Shown piece after piece: positions 63,103 to 64,000 of a stretch of DNA of 64,000 bases (within the stretch, counting starts at the first letter, position 1; each line of letters starts with the position of its first letter). The stretch covers positions 248,001-312,000 of the forward strand of contig MSHJ01000015.1 in the NCBI GenBank assembly GCA_001941065.1, read 5' to 3'. The position numbers and the translations under genes are program-made. The notes beneath the pieces are model-generated. The model was not told the origin of the DNA. It made no database searches and worked only from the letters and a program-made list of their open reading frames with translations. Origin of the DNA: Alistipes sp. Zagget8 (GTDB taxonomy: Bacteria > Bacteroidota > Bacteroidia > Bacteroidales > Rikenellaceae).

Positions 63103-64000
63103 ATGACAACAGAAATAAAATCGGCAGCTTTGGAGCTCGGGACTGAGCGTATCCGCAAGCTGCTCGTGCAATATGCCGTGCCGGCGATCATCGCCATGAC
63201 GGCCTCGTCGCTCTACAACATGGTCGACAGTATCTTCATCGGCCACGGGGTGGGGCCGCTGGCCATTTCGGGTCTGGCGCTGACCTTCCCGCTGATGAAC
63301 CTCGCCGCGGCGTTCGGTTCGCTGGTGGGCGTGGGCGCCGCGACGCTGATCTCGATGCGCCTGGGACAGCGCGACTATGAAACGGCCCAGCGGGTGCTGG
63401 GCAATGTATTGGTGCTCAATCTGATTATCGGCATCTCGTTCGGCCTCGTGACGCTGGCTTTCCTCGATCCGATCCTCTATTTCTTCGGGGCCAGCGAGGC
63501 CACGATCGGCTACGCCCGCGAGTATATGACCGTTATCCTGCTGGGCAACGTCGTCACCCACATGTATCTGGGCCTGAACTCCGTGCTGAGGGCTTCGGGG
63601 CATCCCCGCAAGTCGATGTACGCCACGATTATCACGGTCGTCATCAATGCGATTCTCGACCCGATCTTCATCTTCGGATTCGGCTGGGGCATCCGCGGCG
63701 CGGCCATCGCCACGGTGCTGGCGCAGATTATCGCGCTGGTCTGGCAGTTCCGGATTCTTTCGAACAAACAGGAACTGCTCCATTTTCGCCGCGGCATCTA
63801 CCGCCTGCGGAAAAAGATCGTGCGCGACATCGTCGCCATAGGCATGTCGCCCTTCCTGATGAACCTCGCGGCGTGCTTCATCGTGATCCTCATCAACAAG
63901 GGGCTGAAGGAGTACGGCGGCGACCTGATGATCGGCGCCTACGGCATCGTCAACCGCCTGGCTTTCTTCTTCGTGATGATTGTGCTGGGCGTCAACCAGG
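63103..64000 (+). CDS. MATE-family efflux transporter, MepA-like (cut by window edge)
   Basis: About 299 residues are visible from MTTEIKSAALELGTERI. MATE signatures: LLVQYAVPAIIAMTASSLYN, VDSIFIGHGVGPLAISGLAL, GVGAATLISMRLGQRDYETA, LNSVLRASGHPRKSM and FIFGFGWGIRGAAIATVLAQ, with six to eight membrane segments so far. It differs from the NorM-like protein at 35754-37118 and is closer to MepA-type proteins. The start follows the end of the dispersed repeat and a small dyad AGTACAT/ATGTACT. Substrate unknown. Confidence 0.92.
   Translation, partial: MTTEIKSAALELGTERIRKLLVQYAVPAIIAMTASSLYNMVDSIFIGHGVGPLAISGLALTFPLMNLAAAFGSLVGVGAATLISMRLGQRDYETAQRVLGNVLVLNLIIGISFGLVTLAFLDPILYFFGASEATIGYAREYMTVILLGNVVTHMYLGLNSVLRASGHPRKSMYATIITVVINAILDPIFIFGFGWGIRGAAIATVLAQIIALVWQFRILSNKQELLHFRRGIYRLRKKIVRDIVAIGMSPFLMNLAACFIVILINKGLKEYGGDLMIGAYGIVNRLAFFFVMIVLGVNQ

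Noticed and set aside
1..64000. tRNA, rRNA, tmRNA, CRISPR arrays, insertion sequences, phage genes
   Set aside because: Looked for T-loop GTTCGAATC-type motifs, regularly spaced repeats and transposase motifs by eye and saw none; a tRNA or Rfam scan was not possible.

Overview
This 64 kb window is a GC-rich chromosomal segment from a member of the Bacteroidota, most likely an Alistipes-like (Rikenellaceae, Bacteroidales) gut bacterium. The phylum call rests on repeated Bacteroidota-type promoter boxes (TAnnTTTG, usually TATCTTTG or TACCTTTG), a hybrid two-component system with a reg_prop propeller, GldH, RicT/PSP1, a fimbrillin-type lipoprotein, a Bacteroidota-type short primary sigma factor and a GT117/DUF2723 protein. 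The genus is inferred from GC content and gene order and was not tested. No rRNA, tRNA, CRISPR array, transposase or phage gene was seen.

Layout. 1-7.2 kb (minus strand): a tight, overlapping operon with a glutaminyl cyclotransferase lipoprotein, metH, metF, an M20 amidohydrolase and rnr (cut by the window edge). 7.4-17.3 kb (plus): a carbohydrate island with an HTCS regulator followed by three exported enzymes (GH105-like, PL8 lyase, GH43-CBM6), but no SusC/SusD pair. 17.4-27.4 kb (plus): housekeeping genes tig, clpP, clpX, tkt, metK (behind a SAM-II-type riboswitch), degP/htrA and rpoD. 27.4-42.7 kb (mostly minus): a membrane protein, ung, a BlaI plus M56/TonB-repeat membrane protein pair whose long gene is broken by an in-frame TGA, a GNAT acetyltransferase, trmB, gldH, ricT, a MATE transporter, a TPR sensor kinase, clpC and a YfcE-type phosphodiesterase. 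42.8-44.5 kb (plus): a microprotein and a fimbrillin-like lipoprotein behind tandem 14-bp repeats. 44.7-53.2 kb: rarA, a hypothetical gene, aspS, a candidate ncRNA, tadA, a TPR protein, queG and an acyl-CoA synthetase. 53.2-54.4 kb: a tandemly duplicated module of a small XRE regulator divergent from a candidate small RNA. 54.4-64 kb: asnA, a GT117 glycosyltransferase, rhlE, a VanX-like dipeptidase, cysS and the start of a second MATE transporter.

How it fits together. Methionine and SAM metabolism appears twice (metH-metF, and metK under a SAM-sensing leader), protein quality control several times (tig-clpP-clpX, clpC, degP) and tRNA/translation functions are scattered (aspS, cysS, tadA, trmB, queG). 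The accessory content is the polysaccharide island, the fimbrillin locus and the XRE/small-RNA pair. Hairpin-bearing dispersed repeats (four good copies and one partial) sit in intergenic gaps at 18.9, 23.1, 53.7, 54.3 and 63.0 kb. The most novel-looking item is the 53.2-54.4 kb module: two diverged XRE genes, each with its own palindromic operator, facing a TATCTTTG promoter that drives an RNA with an identical 37-nt 5' segment, a shared UCUUCAUAG loop motif and a terminator-like 3' hairpin.
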